Below are positions 1 through 11,700 of a stretch of DNA of 64,000 bases, in pieces (within the stretch, counting starts at the first letter, position 1; each line of letters starts with the position of its first letter). The notes beneath the pieces were generated by a model that was not told the DNA's origin, ran no database searches, and saw only the letters and a program-made list of their open reading frames with translations. Source of the DNA: Setaria digitata (Eukaryota; Nematoda; Chromadorea; Rhabditida; Setariidae); the NCBI GenBank assembly GCA_003640385.1, contig RCAB01000110.1, positions 1 to 64,000 on the forward strand, given 5' to 3'. A program made the translations under genes and the position numbers.

Positions 1-1401
1 AAAAAAAAAAAATATTTTTAACTATAATAGAAGTACCAGAAAAAGTGTTCTTTAAATTTTACAATTTCATTAACTTTTTCGACAGCTTTCTTGAGTCACA
101 AAAATTAGCATTAATATTTAACTTCCTAGAGCTTTCGGCTTACAGAAAAGAAAAATTGCTCCTAGAAGTTATTCAAACATGCAATTTGTTTCAAAATTCA
201 ACGAATTTGCAAATCTTTTATTTGATTTGGAAAGCTTATAATTAATGCTAATGAAATCTTAGCGATTTCGTTTTGATTTTACTACAGAACTATTTCAATT
301 TACGCTTCATTTATTTATTATCTAGAACAACTTCAATTCCAATACATCCATCCTCTTTCTTTTTACTTGTCCGTCCTCATCAGTCAACAGTCGTTGGATT
401 TTTTTTTTTTTTTTTTTTTAAAGTACGAGCACTGAAAGTATAATTTATTTTGAAAATAGTCCTTTTCTAATTAGTAATTCATCGACGACAATGCAACGAG
501 TTACATTCTCTGAGCTAAGCGCAATTGATCAATCGATAATTTGAAATCGCTTTTAAATTGGTTATGTTATGACATTTTAGATTCCGATCAGTCCTCAATT
601 AAAAAAATGAGCAGATGAAGCAAAAAAAAAAAAAAAAAAAGAGTTAAAATTCGGATTTTTCATGATTGCGAACGAGTTGAAAATTTATAAAAATAAATTT
701 ATGCTCTCAGAAATTTAGATCAGCTACTTTCTCACATGCACTAATTAGTCTTTTAAATTTAGCTAGAATTGTTCGGTAATCTACAGCATTCTTCTGACTA
801 AAAAGGCTTATGTAATATTGTAAAACTCATGCCATTTCCCATGATCCATTAATTTTTGAGAAATACAGTCTTAATTAATTTCATAGCCACTATCAAATTA
901 ACTTTCCTCAGACGAAACACGACGAATAATATTGGTGCTGCCTACCATGTTATTTACAAATTCCATTTTCAGTCTTTAAAAAGTAAACACTCCAAATGTT
1001 GGAGATAAATCATTTCTACTCTTAAACTAACATTTTTTTTTTTAATATAATGAATTATGAGCATAATATAATTTAATATAATGAATATTTAATATATTTA
1101 ATATTAATAATTAATATATTTTATTTAATTTAATAATTAATATATTTAATATAATTTAATATAATGAAATATAATTTAGCATAATTTAATATACTGAATA
1201 ATGAATTATCATAGGCTTTAGTATTGAATGTTAGCTTTTAAATAGCATATTGTTTTTCTACTGAAGTGAGGAAACAACTACTCTAATACGTACGTTGGTT
1301 AACGAATTTCTATCACATGTACGTAAACCCTCTGATACATGATTACCTGCTATTTCCAAATGTCCTTTATCTATCTATAAGCCATTTGTAGAAGAAATTA
1401 G
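1..1401. other. AT-rich sequence, no gene recognised
   Basis: No reading frame here joins clean splice sites or resembles a known family. It holds homopolymer runs (poly-T near 400-419, poly-A near 620-640) and the AT-rich repeat listed separately. It could be intron or promoter of the gene whose first secure exon is at 2806, because a possible upstream exon lies at 1402-1555. Confidence 0.5.
1040..1200. repeat. degenerate TTTAATATAATG-type AT repeat
   Basis: About 160 bases made almost only of A and T, in which units such as TTTAATATAATGAATA recur with small changes. It looks like a decayed simple or satellite-type repeat. No coding potential is seen. Confidence 0.6.
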
Positions 1402-1555
1402 TGCGATCAGCAATTCCTGCAGTTGGTAGAAACGATTTGACAATGTCAGGAAGAACAACACCATCAGCAGCGATACGATCAATGACTCCATCCATGGATA
1501 TTAGTATGGCTTCTGTGAGTTCGTTGGGATCCTCTTCTCTTCTGGACCATTCTAT
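1402..1555 (+). CDS. possible upstream exon of the AT-hook-like gene
   Basis: A 154-base open stretch sits between an acceptor (..AAATTAG) and a donor (ATG|GTAAAT) on the plus strand. It would encode a Ser/Thr/Met-rich disordered peptide containing SGRTTPSAA and SSLGSSSLL. Its donor leaves phase 0, the phase needed by the exon at 3436, so it may belong to a longer isoform using a start further left. The opposite strand is also open here for about 66 codons but lacks good splice sites, so plus is preferred. Local G+C is higher than in the surroundings, as expected for coding sequence. No start codon for this isoform was found. Confidence 0.35.
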
Positions 1556-2808
1556 GGTAAATTTCATCCTTCAGCTCTTAAATAAATTGATGAAATTGCA
1601 GGACGCGAAGTGAAAATTCATTGAGAAATGCATACTTCTCTCTGAGATGGAAAAGTAATTGTAATAACTAACAGAGTTAGAAATTCTCTTTAGTTTGGTT
1701 AATTCTACTGATTATCATGTAGATAATTAAACTTCTTAACTTCTTCACAATTTTAATTTCGCTTGCGGGTTTTTTTTTTTTTAAACATTAATTGCTCCCT
1801 GAATTCTTGTCGTATTTTGAGATACATATATAAAAATTTATATCCCAGTTTTGCAACATATAACTGGTATTTTCGAGAGGAAGTTGAACTAATATTATGA
1901 GGCAGGTAAGTGTTTCTGATGAACAGAAGATACGAGTGAAGCGGCTGTAAACTTTCTTATAATATTCTTGCAATTCCTGTAATTGCAATAACTTGTCTTC
2001 TTGTAGTTTCATGCGATGGAAGTAATTGACATCGCTTGAAAATGAATTAAAGAACTGTTGTTTGGTTGAAAAAGTAATCTGAGAAAAGTTAACAGTCAGT
2101 TAGCATATTCTGTAAATCCTGTCGGAACAACAGAGCCTTCTGTTTGGTTTCTGACCAAACCGTCATCTGATTCCAACTATGCCATTTGTATGTAAATTAT
2201 GTCTCAAATTGTTTAATCATTTCTATTGTGTACTGATAAGTCATGTCGTGATCGATTGTCTGAATTGATAGTGTGAAGTGATAACGGCAATGAATTAACT
2301 GGTTTCGACATTCCCTCTTCCTACTTTCTTGCCGATAAATACTTTGCAAAAACTCTTTGATAATTTCTCATCCAATACACTTTTTTGATTGTAGTTTTTT
2401 TTTTTTTTGCTATTTTATTAAAGGTAAAAAGTAAGAAATTCAATTAAAATATGTTTCCCCAAGCGATTTCGATTTGGATTCGCAAATTTTCTAAATGATT
2501 CTGGGAAAATACTAAGCAAAAAAAAAAAAAAAAAAATCTAATTATTAACACAAAATTATACCTATGAAATTGTTAAAGTAGGAACAAAAAATATTGAAGG
2601 CAAATTATAAATTCCTCATTCATTGTTAATTAATTACTAAATTCGCTAATAATGATTGAATATTTGTTTTCAATACTTCTAATCTTCCACTTCCTTCATT
2701 CAGAAAATTTTTTTGCTCTGTGTTATTTCTCAGTCATTGATTCTTCGTTCACATTCTGATAAACTGACCCCCCACAAAACTTATCATACGAAGATAAAAT
2801 TATAGATA

Positions 2809-5450
2809 ATGAGTGGCAGCTGGAACAATGATGCAATGGTCAATTCACAAGCAACTTATACAATTGTCGGATCGGTGAATCACTAAATTCCTTATTTTTA
2901 AAAGAGATTGTTATATTTTGGTAGTAAGGAAAGATGACTATTTCTAGTTTGATTATTTAATATCCATTCGCTCGAGAATATATTATAAACTTTTGAATCT
3001 AAGGCTTATATGAAAAGGAAATTTGTCAAAACTAAACTATTCTTGATTGCGATTAAAAAAAAAAAAAAAAAAATTCGATTCAGTAAGAAAATTAATGATT
3101 CTTACTTTCTGCTAATCAACAGTAAAGATTTTCTGAAGTTTGTCTGTAACTATTTTATTTTCTAAATTCATCTTGCTATAATCCAAAACAATCTGATGCT
3201 CAGTTGAGGATACAGAATTCACTAAAGTTTAGTACGTAAAAGATCAGAGCTTTGTTGAATAGTAAGAACAAGACTGATAATCTTCATAGTTGTCGAATAT
3301 CACTGTTGCTATCAAAAATTTCATTTCACTTTGAAGCGAATTCCATATTTCCTTCAGAAGTAATACATCTCATGCTTGGTCTTATTTCTTCTACTTGGCG
3401 TTTTTTTGATGGTTCACTGAAATTGAAAAATTCAGGGAGCTCGAAGTCATTATCAGTTGCTGGAGGAGATCGAATGTCCAAGCGAGCTGATCGAAGTCGA
3501 TGACGATGTGCCATATCCGTCATGTAAGTTTAATTTTAAAATTATTTTAAATTTTTCACAAAAGTACCCAAAAAAAAAAATTATTGTTACCTGAGAATTT
3601 CCAAGCCCTATAAGTTAATTTTGCCAATTTTTCGAAAAGTCTTAAATAATGAACTTGTGAACTTGTTGACAAAAATTTCCAATAGTTAGTCAGTCTCAGG
3701 AAGCTGCACGATACATCCATCATTAGACTATAGAAAAAATATTTTCATTTCGATCTAACTAGCTCAATTTTTTGGTCAGTATGAAATATTTTAAAACATT
3801 TCCAGCCTTTCATTGGTGGCGTTCATCACTGCTAGTTTTATATAAACAGAAGTGATTCGTTGAAGCATTACCAAAACGAAAAAAATGAAATGCGCATTAA
3901 AAAATGTTCCCTAAAATATCGAATAGAATTGAACTTTTACCATTGTTTTAATGAAAACTGTAGGGGGAAAAAAAAAACAAGTGTGGTTTATACAATAAGA
4001 AAGAGGGTGAGAAGGATTAATTAATCCGCTTAATTAAATTACTTTTTTTGAATTAGTTTTTAGATGCTTAGAATAAGCTTTCATCGTTTATGAATCAATC
4101 AGTAAGCAATTTTTTCTAAGGAATTGATGAAAAATTAGCGATCTAAAGTTTGCCTTTTTTTTTTTTTCTAACAGTTGAAAGATTCTGGAACATGCTAATG
4201 TACTTCACATTCAAGAAAAGCCATAAATAGAGATAAGTTTTATTTTTATAGTNCTAACAGTTGAAAGATTCTGGAATCTTTCAACTGTTAGAAAAAAAAA
4301 AAATGTACTTCACATTCAAGAAAAGCATGCTAATGTACTTCACATTCAAGAAAAGCCATAAATAGAGATAAGTTTTATTTTTATAGTGAATACTAGTCTA
4401 GTACTCGAGGAGTCTCGTATCGGAGTTGATCGTCTCCCAATCGTGGATGACAATTTGTCTACTCCGCTGGTGGAATATGCGCCAAGTAATGATTCGCAAC
4501 AATATCAGCAACATCAAGCTTACATGCTCGAGAGCTATGCGAACAAGTACCATGTATATCAGGATACGACCGATTTGTCTAACGAGCTTCCAGTTGGTTT
4601 ACCAATTCCACATTTGATTCATCCGGACATGTTGTATGAGTCGGGATTTCCCGAACAGTTGCCCAGAACATCATCACCTACTGACAGAGTACCGTCCAGC
4701 ATGAGCATTGATTCTGCTGCATCCGAGGATCTCATCGCTAGCACTCCTGCACCTGTCCATTATCCTCTCGAACAACAGCACCTGTCTCCTCCTGAACAAG
4801 AAGTATCACCTGTAATGCCTGTAAGTTATTAGATCTGTCCATACCTTCCATCTCATAGCAGTAGAATTTAAAATTTTAATCATTTGTAAGTTTCTTTCAG
4901 ACAACAAGTACAGAAAAGACCGAGCAAGAATCGATTACATTTACAACGCTAGATCATAGTCTTACAATTACGAAAGGATCAGAGCCGAAAGAACATGCAC
5001 AACAGAAAAGTTCAACTACGGAAGGCACAGGAAAGGAGGAAAAAAAAGGAAGACCGAAAAAACCAAGGCCGGTAAGCTTTAAATTCTAGAAGCTAAAGAC
5101 TGAATGAAGCTCTTTCTAGCAGATTTTTTGGGAAAAGGCTCCAGACATGGAAATCCTTTTCTTAGATAAACCAATAAGTAATTAAGTAGAAGGAAACATT
5201 TTAGCTATCGGTACGGGAACTTCAAAATGCACCAGTGCCAGTGAGGCCCCCGAAACCCAAACCACCGTCGAAATCACAGCTGATGATGGAGCAATTGAAG
5301 GCGAGCATTGAAGCGGATAAGCTTAAACCGAAAAAGAATATCAAATCAAAATTGCATGATATGTTGGCACTGCCACCACCTGTTCGACGTAACCAATCGC
5401 CTGCAGTTGTTGATGAAAATCAGGGTTGCTTTTTGGATTTCAGAAATTAA
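2809..5450 (+). CDS. uncharacterised low-complexity protein with AT-hook-like motif
   Basis: Five exons: 2809-2874, 3436-3523, 4387-4820, 4901-5071, 5205-5450. All junction phases agree and they give 334 residues. The start ATG lies 3 nt after a free acceptor (TTATAG), a likely spliced-leader site. I do not recognise the family. The protein begins MSGSWNNDAMV, has an acidic stretch (LLEEIECPSELIEVDDD), a long Gln/Ser/Pro-rich disordered centre, then a basic KKGRPKKPRP segment around residue 250 resembling an AT-hook (GRP core with flanking Lys/Arg). It ends with a Pro/Lys-rich tail containing RPPKPKPP and KLHDMLALPPP. Inference: a nuclear, possibly DNA-binding regulatory protein. An N gap at 4253 with a duplicated acceptor lies just before exon 3. 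An alternative last exon may exist at 8674-8736. Confidence 0.7.
4119..4386. repeat. assembly duplication and fold-back around N at 4253
   Basis: Sequence left of the N (about 4173-4252, starting CTAACAGTTGAAAG) recurs on its right, ending in the same TTTTATTTTTATAG acceptor at 4386. Right of the N there is also a near-perfect inverted repeat at about 4254-4291 (CTAACAGTTGAAAGAT against ATCTTTCAACTGTTAG). This looks like a contig-end or chimeric-read artefact rather than a biological repeat. Confidence 0.7.
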
Positions 5451-8400
5451 TAGTATGATTAGCGCATAGGATGGATGAGATTTAAATTTTTTACAGCTGA
5501 AAGTCATGTGACATTTCTAAAGAATTCAAGACCTGAATCTGTTAATAAACTTAAGTTCAGGATCTGGGTCTGTTATTAAACCTAGACCATTCATTTATTT
5601 CATTTTAAAGTTGAATTAATGCTTTTTCATGATTGGAAATTTCCTCAAATTTTTTATACATTTGTAAATAGTATTATTGTTTTATTATGAATTAAAGAAA
5701 TAATGACCATGCTTTATATTATAAATGAATTTATAATAGAGAGTAATATAGTCATATTCATTTTTTTTTCTCTCTAATTACGTTAAATGGGCCAAACAAC
5801 ATTTGTTTCTGATTATTGGTTTAGGTCAGAGGTCAGATGACCCTTTCTTTTATAGTTTCTTTTCCTCTCCCTCTTAGCAAAGAGTGTTCACTTTTTCTCA
5901 TCACCAATTTTGACATCTTTCGAGACATTTTTTTATGTTATATTTCATGAATTCATAAAACTTTGGCCACTCGCTACACTTAACGAAAAATATACTTAAA
6001 TCCTGTATTTTTCTTTTAACTTCCATGTATTTTGGATTTTGAAAATTTTGCACAAAATGATTTTTTAAATTTTATTTTCGGAGTTTTTAAAACCTTTTGG
6101 TTTATTTAATCATTTCTATGATTCGTTTCTAATCTGCCTTACCATTTATTGCGATTTTAGATCATGTCTGATTTGAAAAAAAAAAAAAACTTTGAATTTT
6201 CATCTAGCGTTTCTTCAATAGATCTTTAAACTCTTGATCTCACTAATTTTTTCATGACATCATAACTTCTCTATTTAGGTCTGTTAAAGAAACTATCTTC
6301 CCCACTTGCAAGGAAAATTGTTGAAAATGAATTTAATATATTGAAGTACCATATCTTATTCTTTTTCAACTAAAATAGATTAAGCCAATCATTTGAAATA
6401 TCATTTGCTTTAAGGAACTGTGATCATCTTCAATGCATTCTTTCATTAATATTAATTTGTAACTTTTGTTTCAAAAAATATGGAGCCATTTGTGAATCTC
6501 AATTCCAATTAATTTGAATCACACCAAAAAGCTAGTAATGGTGTGTGTCCTAATTTACTATTGCATTATTTTGATGCTCTCTTAAACAAAGTAAAGTAAA
6601 TGAATTGCTAGAAAAATTAGACTATTAGAAATGTTTTAATGTTTGATAATTTTTCTTTTTTTTTTTTTGTTTTGGCAGAGAAAGCAATTGTTGTGATATC
6701 TTTTCACTACTCTCTTATCAATGTTAGTGATGAGTTAAAAAATACAAACTTTTTTTTGTTCATATTTGCTCAACAAGCTGAAGTTGTCGTCGTTTCGTAG
6801 CTTTTTAAAAAAAAAAAAAAAATTAATATCCACTATAACAAAGCAGTTTTTTACTCAAATTCTTTTTTCTTTTCCACTCACTTTTGTTAATTATTAATCT
6901 TTTGGCTTCTAAATTTTGCGTAAATAACGGCAAAGTTGAGAAGACGGAAGGAAGCATTTCTTGCTAATAAAAATCAACTTGCAATTCATGTAAAGAAGCA
7001 AAATTCTTTCTAGTTCTTATGTTGATTTAGTCATTTTGAAGTTTTTGCTTTTTTCTTTTTTTATGTAATTTTACAAGAAAGTGAAAATTCAATTCCTTTC
7101 ATTCTTGCTACTTGATGTATGATTTATAGCTTTGAAAGTTGGTTTATATATAATAAATAACACTATCTTCCAATGTTTTTCACTTTTAACTATTTCCAGT
7201 TTATTTTCTTTCGTTATCAGATTGCTTTCTCAAGCGAGCAGTTTCTGATTCAGTTTTCTACGCAAATTTTCCATCCGAAAAAAAAAAAAAAAAAAAAGTT
7301 CTACTCAGTCATTTTGAGTTCTGTTTGACTTCTTCTTGTTGTTTTACCAAAGAGAACACAACCTACATGAGTTATATGGATTTTATTTTATATGCCGACA
7401 GATTTTTTCTTTTTTATTAAATGCTTAAACATCATTAAAGTGAATTAAATTTTAATGTTCTGGAATTATCACATTCTGAATCTCAGATAGATAAGAGCTA
7501 ATAATAATGAGAAAAGAAAGGAAGGGATAGCTGTGTAGTAAGTAAATCTCAAGAGAAATTAGTTCTAGTAAAATTGATGCATGTTGTTGGAGAAAATTAG
7601 AATATAACAACCATTACTACTGGCAAGTTTTCCTTGAATAACTTTCCTCCATTTCTAAATAATCCAATAAATTTCACTTAACAAAATTTATGAATTTAAT
7701 TTAACATAGGAAAGTTGAAATTTGAGTTAAATTTACTAAAATTACTTCCTATTTGAGTGAAATCTGTCACTAGGTGATAATCATAGCTATCATTATTGTA
7801 GTTTGCATTGCTTTTGACTATGAATAATAATTCTCTTTAGTATATCTCACTTTAGAACTAGTTTGATTTTCAACATAAATAAATGCCTCTTAAGGTGAAA
7901 CATCCATAAGTTATTTGTTTCATTAGCAAAATTATATTCAAATTTTCTGCAAACTAATTTTATTAAAAGTTTTATATTTAAATTTATTTTGGAATATTCA
8001 TATCAAGCACTGTGCAGCCCATCTTCATCAACTGATCAGGTTTCTAAAATGCCGCCAGTTCAACAACGAAATAATTAAAATTAGTGTAAAAAAAAAAAAA
8101 TTACTTTAAATGCTTCTTTGATGAGGTATAATACTATGCTGTATGTTTTGTTCAGTTGCTTACTAGCATCATAATGTGCATAAGATATTATTGTTAGATT
8201 AGCTCCTACTTATGTTAAACCTATCGTTCAATTCTTATCTTTTCCATAAAAACTACAAATTATCGCATGTAAAATTAAGACTCATCCTGCCATCCTGTTT
8301 ATCTGTCGTCAAATTCATTTTCTTTTTATTTCCAAAGGACCTCCAATTTATGATCTTAATAATCTTTTCCATTCTCGATTACAAACCTTTTCTTTTTTTT

Positions 8401-8673
8401 TTTTTTTTTTTTTCTTGCTCTTTTCCTCAAATTAATATTTTGTATTTACTATTTTTTATGAGCAACTGATGTCTGTAAATTAGTTTTTTTTAAATGAAGC
8501 ATTTAACCATATAGCCATGTTAGAGCAAATTGCCTTCTCCAAAATTTTGTGAAAGTAATTTGGTGTAGTTTTATCGTAAAACGTACATTAGTAGGATTTA
8601 TTATCAGTTATTTTCAATGAAGATATAAAATAAATAGTTAAAAAAAAAAAGAAAATTCTTTCTGATGTGCAGA
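5451..8673. other. AT-rich intergenic or intronic DNA
   Basis: No exon-like reading frame is recognised. It contains many poly-A/T runs (for example 6178-6190, 6657-6669, 7280-7298, 8088-8100, 8394-8413) and AATAAA-like signals soon after the stop at 5450. It is probably 3' UTR and spacer. If the candidate exon at 8674 is real, it would be an intron. Confidence 0.5.
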
Positions 8674-8736
8674 GTCTGAAAGGGGATGTATCAGGATTAC
8701 TAGGAGAGATAGAAGTTTTCGATACTTTCAGCTAAC
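8674..8736 (+). CDS. candidate alternative last exon of the upstream gene
   Basis: An acceptor (GATGTGCAG) is followed by 20 sense codons, SLKGDVSGLLGEIEVFDTFS, and a TAA stop. The spliced-leader-type acceptor of the next gene comes only 24 bases later. Phase 0 would match in-phase donors inside the exon at 5205-5450, but none is strong. It may be an alternative C-terminus of the upstream gene, or chance. Confidence 0.25.
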
Positions 8737-8769
8737 TTTTTTTCAGCAGACTTTTTTGCAGAAGGAAAA

Positions 8770-11700
8770 ATGTCACCTGATGAAGAAATCAAAAAGATAG
8801 CACAGTCATCATCTCCCAATGCGAAGCGTCGTCGAAATGAAGTGCTGAAAACAGTAAACTCACAGGTACGACCTCTACGAGTTCGGTCAGCACAGCAACC
8901 TGATGTGACCGTAACGACGACAGCACCATCTCGACCCTTGCTGAAACAACGGCAGTCATTGCTTCCACCAAAAACCGTTCAGAAAGGTAACNTTGATGTG
9001 ACCGTAACGACGACAGCACCATCTCGACCTTTGCTGAAACAACGGCAGTCATTGCTTCCACCAAAAACCGTTCAGAAAGGTAACTTTTTAAGCAGAATTT
9101 ATTCAGAAGGAAAATTAACGGTAAACTTTCACTTTTCAATTTTAGTTTTGAGATAATTTATATCTCTGAAAGAATTAACAATTTCTTTGGATAAGAATTT
9201 TTTGTTAACAATGAGATTAAAAGTTGATAAAATTATTCAAAAGATTACTACTCTTTCTTTTAAAATCTCATATTTACTGAGGCAAAAAAATATATATATA
9301 TTCTATTTGGTTAGTACAGGTGATAGGGCTCTTGAAACATGTCTTTCCGGTGTGTCTTCTGATCTCAAATATCTGTACGATATTTTTTTGGCTATTTTGC
9401 TAGAATTGCGTAATTTTTAATGTTTAGTTTATTCTTTCATTGAAATTTATTTTTCCACTGTTGAAATGTTGCTCTGATGTGAAGTCCTCATTGTAAGTGT
9501 AAGTGTTGGACGTGTTGAGCGTAGCATTGAAACATTCAGGAATCATTGCAAAAATTTGCAATTTTTAATTTAATAACGTCAAGCGCTTAACCAAATATGC
9601 ATGAATTTTTTCCCTGTTATCTAGTACCACTGTTGCGAAAGGTGATAATTTCAAGGTCAAAATAGCCATAATATTTAGTAAATATAAAAATATTGATGCC
9701 ATCCATGTACAATGAAAGAAATATATCACAAGCTTCAAGTAACTAATTTAGGCCCGCTTGAAAGGTTAAAAAAAGAAGCTTCCGGAGAATTTCCGGGGGT
9801 TATATCTCCAAAATCGGTACCTCCATCACCAAGCATCACGAGAACAAAGCGTAAGTATACTTATTTTCTTCAAATTTATATGGGAAATTCATGTTACTGC
9901 TTTCGGCTAATAGTGTTTATTCCTTCCATTTAAACTTGGAATTTCGTCCAATTAATTTTCGCTAATTAATTTTTACTTAAAATTTTGCCTTGCATAAATT
10001 TTTTGACTTTTAGAGCTATTCCTCTTCTTTGCAACTCATTTTTGCAAGAAATCGAAGCAATTTTCCATTCTTGCTTTGAAAATTTTGCTTCCTTTCTTAA
10101 AATAATTACTACTTTACGTCACCTGGGCGGTATGAAAGATTGTTATTTCTATTTTTGCTCTCTCACTTTGTGACTTTTGATATAAAAATATCAAAAATAG
10201 CTTTAATATGAGTTAAGTGACCGATGTCATTCCTCACTCCGTCATTACATCGAGGGATGTTTTAGGATAACTCCTTTGAATCGATAGATTACATCTAATC
10301 AGCTGATCCCTTAACAATTTTCATTACTTTAAACAAGAATGAAATATCTGAATATTACAGTTCATTATTGGATTGTTTTAAATTCAACTCTTTTGTGTTA
10401 TTTTTGAATTTCCATAGGGTATCCTTAATAGGTGATTCATTGTTCCCTGTAGTCAAATTTATAATCTAAAAACAAAGTTTACCATTATTTAGTGCCTGTT
10501 ACCTAGTTTCAATCATTTTAATTGCGCAAAATTTACATCTTCTGAAGAGTATGATTTTTTTTTTTTTTTTTTTTTCTGGAGCTGTGAGGTGTGCTTTAGA
10601 ACTGGATGATATCCCTTGACATAACAGTTTTTCTGGATCCTCTCTTTCTTCTTCTTTTCTAACCACACATGTGATAAAACATACAAAACATCTTTCATCA
10701 TTTCGTTTTACTGCCTCTCAATTAAATTCGAATGCAGTTTCCACTTTATGCAAATTTATGCTGCGTAACCTTCTCGAGAAATAGTTTATGTTGAAGAGGA
10801 ATGAACTAACTGGTTTTTACAGCTCTGCATTCCGGTTTACCCACATCATCTGCAGTTTCAACAACACACTCATCAAATAAGGTTCATAGAGCTGGAAAGC
10901 AACCTACCTCAATGACAGCTAAAATAGAATCAGGTTAGTACTGGTTATTTTTTCAGTTCTCATTCAATTAGTATGACTTATTGCAAATATTGATCAGTTA
11001 TATAAATAAGTGCAATATTTGCTTGCAATTGAATGAAATATATTTTGCTAATAACAAATGATAAATATGAAATCTGAAACTATGCGATAAATTGAAACTG
11101 AAATTAAGCTGAAACTTCTCTCCTCAGTGATCAGTTCAATCAGTTCATCTATAAACAGCTAAAATTATATTCCGGCTCTTTTCATTATGCAAAAAAAAAT
11201 TTTTTTTTTTTTTTCTGTGTCTTAAAATGTTTATTTTTATATTCCGTTTCATAAAAATAGAAAATCTTCATTCTTTTCAAATTGCAAAGGCCAGCATTTT
11301 ATTGTCATCAGTTCAATGGAATATAGAAAGTGTCAATTTTTATCGCCTTTTAAATAATAAAAGTTTTAAATTACTCATTGATTCATCTGAGTAAAGAATT
11401 AAAAATCGAAATTTTCTAGCGATTCTTTAGAATCATTGTTGTACATCTTTTTTTTTTTTTTTTTTTTTTCTTTGAAAAGTTCTGATAGGAAAAAATATAA
11501 AAGCTAACTAAAACACAGCGGATATTTATTCGTGAGAAATTCCTCATTGGATTCTGTAGTCAGTTATTAAACTATCTTCAATGATCATAGAAGGACTTCT
11601 CTATTTTGTGGCAGAGAAAGTAAGAGGTGGTTTACGATTGTGAGGTATTCTCAAATTGATTATATTTTGAGATTAAACTATAAAATTGAATGGATCAAAT

